This document shows, piece by piece, positions 59,890 through 64,000 of a stretch of DNA of 64,000 nucleotides (positions are counted from its first letter, which is position 1; each line of letters begins with the position of its first letter). The stretch lies in assembly GCF_030247195.1 (NCBI RefSeq), contig NC_080672.1:311452127-311516126 (forward strand), given 5' to 3'. The DNA comes from Topomyia yanbarensis (Eukaryota > Arthropoda > Insecta > Diptera > Culicidae). The position numbers and the translations under genes were made by a program. The notes below the pieces were generated by a model. The model saw only the letters and a list, made by a program, of their open reading frames with translations. It had not been told where the DNA came from and did no database searches.

Positions 59890-61569
59890 AGTGTATCGAG
59901 GAGGCCGGGAGGGCTGATGCGAGTCTTTTTTTCTGTGCTATAACTTTCCTCTATTTACCAGCTCACAAACAACAATTAACGAATAACAAATAGATAATTA
60001 AAAAAGGATGTGCTATATGTGGTGGTTGGCTATTCAAGTATTAGTAGTGTTTGAAGTACTAATATGTATATTTTTCATGTGATGATCATAACTTCAGCTG
60101 TATCTTGTACCCGTCTAATCTATTACGTCCCTCATCTATTGTCTTTTATTGCTTTTTTTTTCGAGTCCTATACTGCCATTCTACACCCGCCTTCAGCTGG
60201 GTCAGCAAATATGGTGATAGTGAACGTCTTAACACTCATACATTCTCAAGCGGGAATACCTACAAAAATGCCCTCTCGTGCGCAATCACGAATCGGTCAC
60301 GTCCGGAAGTCTATCCTTGATCCGAGAAACCTTTGTCCATGCCTTCAGCTGAACCAATTAAGAAAACACACTCATACTTATAACACAACACGTCTCATGG
60401 CTACATGACCGGGAACCCTAGCGATATAAGGGAACCCATTCTCTGCTAGAATCTGAATCGCGCACCGAAAATTTAATATCGGACTCACGGTTCGTGCGAC
60501 CATTCAAGAACACACGTGAATATGTTACAAAGTCATGTCAGCATGCAACTGTTACATCGCCTCGCAATTAACCAAGCAACCTACGCCCACGAACTCGCAA
60601 ACATGATAATATCCCGGTGATAAGGCGAACGTCTCAGCACTCATAAACTTACCAACGCGCTCTCAAGCGTCAACCTACAAACTCCCGCGCTCGGGCGATC
60701 ATAAATCGGGATCGTCCGGAAGTCTCTATCCTCGGTACCAACAGTCTAGGTTCATGTTAATTAATATAAAAAGGAACAAAAAAAATTAAATTGAGAAATT
60801 AAGAAAATTAACTCCCATATTCACTAGACAAAACGCTCCTTGGCGGCATGACCGGGAACTCTAATGATATGGGATAACTCACTCCCTGTCAGAATGTGAT
60901 CCGTACACCAAAAATTAAATATCGGAATGGACGGTCCGCGTGGCCATCCAAGAACACACGCGAATATGTGAGTGGCCGCAGGGTTATAAAATCGAATTTA
61001 TACACGCGACAAACACGTCAACATACCAAGGCTTAAGTCCTTCGCGATCATCTACGCACACCTACGCCCGCGATCGCGCAAGCTCGATAACACTCCGGTA
61101 ATAATGTGAACGTTTTAGTACTTACGAAGTTACAAACGCGGTCTCAAACGCGAACCCGCAAACTCGCGAGATCATGAATCGGTTACGTTCGGAAATCTTT
61201 ATTCTTAATTCTAGCAACATAGCTCCCACTTTCTTCTAGAATCTGAACCGTACACGGAAAATTAAGATAGAACACACACGAATATGCGAAAGGCACACGG
61301 TTATAAAATAGAATTTATAGATGCGAAGTTACATTCACGTTAGCACACACGATATACAAACGCGCGCGCGATCGAACACGTTCGTGTACAAATGCTCGAG
61401 CCCTTCGCTATGATACACGCGATTGCGAGTCCCTACGCCCGCACATATCTGAATCGTACAATGAATATCACATTCAGAATCACGACTCGCTACAATTGGC
61501 CTAAAGCAGTGTTTTATTGGGCGCCATCACCTGTCTCGTCTGCAACTTGTAGTATGTGATTCTGACGGG

Positions 61570-61647
61570 GAGCCCTTCCGAGAACCTAGCTCTACAGCTC
61601 CAGTGTTTTCCTACTGGAGCTGTAGAGCTAGGTTCTCGGAAGGGCTC
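61570..61647. repeat. Perfect 35-bp inverted repeat with 8-nt loop
   Basis: The arm 61570-61604 (GAGCCCTTCCGAGAACCTAG and on to CTCCAGT) is exactly complementary to 61613-61647 around GTTTTCCT. The related repeat end at 62551-62590 has only one arm, and the fragment at 24398-24496 also has one arm. Confidence 0.95.
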
Positions 61648-62891
61648 TCGAAAAAAAGAATATATAATTTCTTATTTGTACCTGAATACCATGCGCAAAA
61701 AACATTCATATGATATTAATTATTGGACAAAACAGTAAAATCACCCTGTACAAAATTCAAGATTAGTCATTTTCTATTTTTTCTTTCAATAAATATCAAG
61801 TAATGTTTAGGCAAATCATATTATTTGTTATTGCCTTTTACGAAAATCATGAGAATAGAACATATCCACCGCCTTCACATCATAATAACAATATTTTCGA
61901 GCTTCGAAAAGTTTGCGACCATGAAACTGATCCACAGAGTATTAAATGTGCATAAGGAAAACGCATGGTCTTATCTGAGTGGAAAGAACAAGCGCTCGAG
62001 CCCTTCATCCACGCACACATACACCCGCGAAATCACAAACAGCATAACTTCCTGATTACTAAGTGGACGTTTTAGCACACATTTACAAAAGCGGTCTTAA
62101 GAGTACAAACGTCCGTGTTCGCGCGAGAATGAATCAATTACGTCCGGAAGTCCCTACTCTAGGCCCTAACAGACTAGGCCCATGCCTTCAGTTGAACCAA
62201 TAAATGACACTCATATCCAGCAGACAACATGTTCCATGGCATAGCTGCGAACTCTAGTGATATGGAAGAACTTGCATCTGAACCGTACACCAAATTCACG
62301 GTCCGCGCATACGACATACGGTTTTAAAATCGAATTCATGCACACGAATTTACATCCGCGCTACCACACGAACACGTTAACGCGCAAACGCTCGAGCCCT
62401 TTGTGATGATATACGCGTTCATCAAGTCTCTACGCCCACACAATAAATATCACATTCAGAATCACGTCCGGCTGCAATTGGCCCTGAGCAGCGTTTTAGT
62501 GGGTGACATTTCCGGTTCCGTCTGCACTTGTAGTGAGTGATTCTGACGGGGAACCCTGCCGAGATCCTAGCTTTACAGCTCTCCAGTAGGACAACTCTCG
62601 ACAAAAAAATGTTCATTGGTTTGCTTTTAGTTTATGAAATCACGTTCATTACATATTTTTTCTCCTTGTATTAGGTAATTTCATATAATTTTTAATGTAC
62701 ATGCCCTATAGAGGGATTCCATGAGAAACCGACCGACCGCAAAATATGACCATCGTCGATTCGAACGAAACTTTACAGTGCTCCATAATTTTCTCTGGTG
62801 ATGCGATATTTTAATTCAAGAGTAATTTTTCAAAAGAGTGCAAACGTTTCTGCGTGCGCTACCTTCAAAATATTTTTGTTCGAAAACTGTA

Positions 62892-63830
62892 GGGGAGACC
62901 GGGACTGGTTGGCCGAGTTTTGCTTTCAAAATTTCTGCACTCATTCTGGTTAGACTTTTTGATAAACTGTTTGCGCTGTCATGAAAATACAACCCTGGAA
63001 CATATATGTGAATTTTTTCCATCATAAAACAAAATCTGTGAAAAAGTTTATAATCAAAGGCGGAGTGAAAAATCGGCCAACCAACCCCAGGGCTGGGGTA
63101 GGTTGACCGAGTTTGGTAAAGTAAATGAAACATCACATGCATCAGTGGAAAACTCCACTTTTTACTTTTTAGTCCCTTTGGAGAATTTTTTTTTCAGGAA
63201 TTTCAGGATTGAAGGGCAATATTGGAATCATTTGTTTTTATAATCAATTTCCAACTATTAGTGATTATTTATTAATAATTTCAGTTTATTTTAATTAATT
63301 ATTTCTAATGAATATTTTTCCTTATAATCATCAATATTAGTATAACTTCCGATTTCATTCAGAAAAAGGTTAACATTTCACGAATATCAAAGCGCACATT
63401 GCTCTGCGCTAAATTTACAACTCGGGCAATCAGATCCGCACAAAATTCAGCCAACCCACCCCAATACATATTTTCGAGAACAATCACGATTTACAAAAAC
63501 AAAATTAAGGTTACACCGAAAAGCGTTATACCACTTTTGTTGGGTTTTGAATACCCTTTGCAGCTGTACCACGTTTTTGGAAAGTGGATGTAAATTGATT
63601 CGCGTTACACATATTATTACTTTTCAAAAACTAAAATTTACTCTCCAGTGCCGGAAAAAAGAACAAACGTGCTCCTGTACAAATGACAACCCAAAAAATT
63701 ACTTGGGTACATGGGCGACCTAAAACCCCACTAAAATCATTATAGATGTCGCTACTGCGCATAATAGCCATTTCATAAAAGACAATCGGCCAACCTGCCC
63801 CTTTTAGGCCAGCCAGTCCCAATTTTCCCT
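62892..63830. mobile_element. 939-bp TA-flanked element with GGGACTGG(T/C)TGGCC ends
   Basis: The left end GGGGAGACCGGGACTGGTTG (continuing GCC) and the right end (complement AGGGAAAATTGGGACTGGCT then GGCC) form imperfect 24-bp TIRs, flanked by TA (62890-62891, 63831-63832). Subterminal copies include GGGCTGGGGTAGGTTGACCG at 63091 and, inverted, CAGCCAACCCACCCC at 63449. No transposase ORF is present. The ends suggest a Tc1/mariner-like non-autonomous element. Confidence 0.85.
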
Positions 63831-64000
63831 TATTCAAACAGCAAAACTATTTGAGTACGAGTTACGGGGAATGAATATCTCTGTACGAAAAATATATATA
63901 CTGAAAAAAATGTTGTTTTTCACAAAAAAAAATAATTATGTTGAAAATTTAACCCTTTATATGGCCCAGAGCTTTGGGCTAATAATGGATGTTATATTAA

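Larger units (their letters stand above)
59636..62600 (+). repeat. ACGCG-rich dispersed repeat complex, copy 2, with internal tandem units
   Basis: It starts CCCTCTCGCAGGTTGATGGG like copy 1 at 46850. From about 60180 to 62460 a diverged ~420-480 bp unit recurs, marked by GTCCGGAAGTC at about 60300, 60715 and 62140 and a worn TTCGGAAATC at 61189. Companion blocks in each are CATGACCGGGAACTC, ATCTGAACCGTACAC, CCTACGCCCGCG and CGCTCGAGCCCTTCG. The stretch 61500-61990 carries an extra repeat end and a palindrome. No RNA or protein product is recognised. Confidence 0.65.

Overview
The window looks like a gene-poor, AT-rich stretch of a mosquito genome, most likely a culicine of the Aedes type. 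Three things point there: exons that read as insect genes with consensus introns; tRNA-derived SINE copies resembling the Feilai family of Aedes; and a very dense load of small TIR elements and non-LTR retrotransposon fragments. The species call is an inference from memory of these families; no search was run.

Only two protein genes are recognised with confidence. On the minus strand, 6179-7002 holds the first two coding exons of the maleless/DHX9 RNA helicase (complete first dsRNA-binding domain, part of the second), with a 5' UTR exon and promoter region at about 7003-7320. The helicase core is not in the window, so the next exon lies beyond base 1 across an intron of more than 6 kb. On the plus strand, 14084-15193 is a complete three-exon gene for the small acidic/basic protein KIAA1143 (DUF4604 family). 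A likely core promoter with no visible coding partner lies near 40.86 kb. GC-rich islands at 42.7-43.9 and 57.3-58.8 kb may hold more exons.

The rest is mostly transposon archaeology. Region by region: 0-5 kb, a MITE candidate, a GAS-like minisatellite, a gag pseudogene split by a TA-flanked element, and another MITE; 7.4 kb, a SINE; 8-11.4 kb, a composite repeat element carrying six near-identical ~470-500 bp tandem units; 12.4-13.6 kb, a long-TIR element; 15.9-18.3 kb, a non-LTR retrotransposon with a large foldback element inside it; 18.5-20.5 kb, a 2 kb TIR element; 22.4-23.7 kb, a second gag pseudogene split by a hAT-like MITE; 25-30 kb, two more copies of the 8-11 kb family, one nested in a local tandem array and itself hit by a retroelement tail; 31-32 kb, a pure ATATT microsatellite beside a dead reverse transcriptase; 36-40 kb, several MITEs; 45-47.5 and 59.6-62.6 kb, two copies of an ACGCG-rich repeat complex; 49-50.4 kb, a second foldback element; 51.4-53.6 and 62.9-63.8 kb, TA-flanked elements, one of them nested.

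The most interesting structure is the 8-11 kb family. Three diverged copies share a 5' repeat module that can be multiplied. In the two copies with an intact repeat junction the last repeat is cut at the same GC hairpin and followed by a unique 3' domain. Small hairpins are retained across copies. Perfect palindromes at 59.87 and 61.6 kb, and a quasi-palindrome at 39.3 kb, look like template-switch products.
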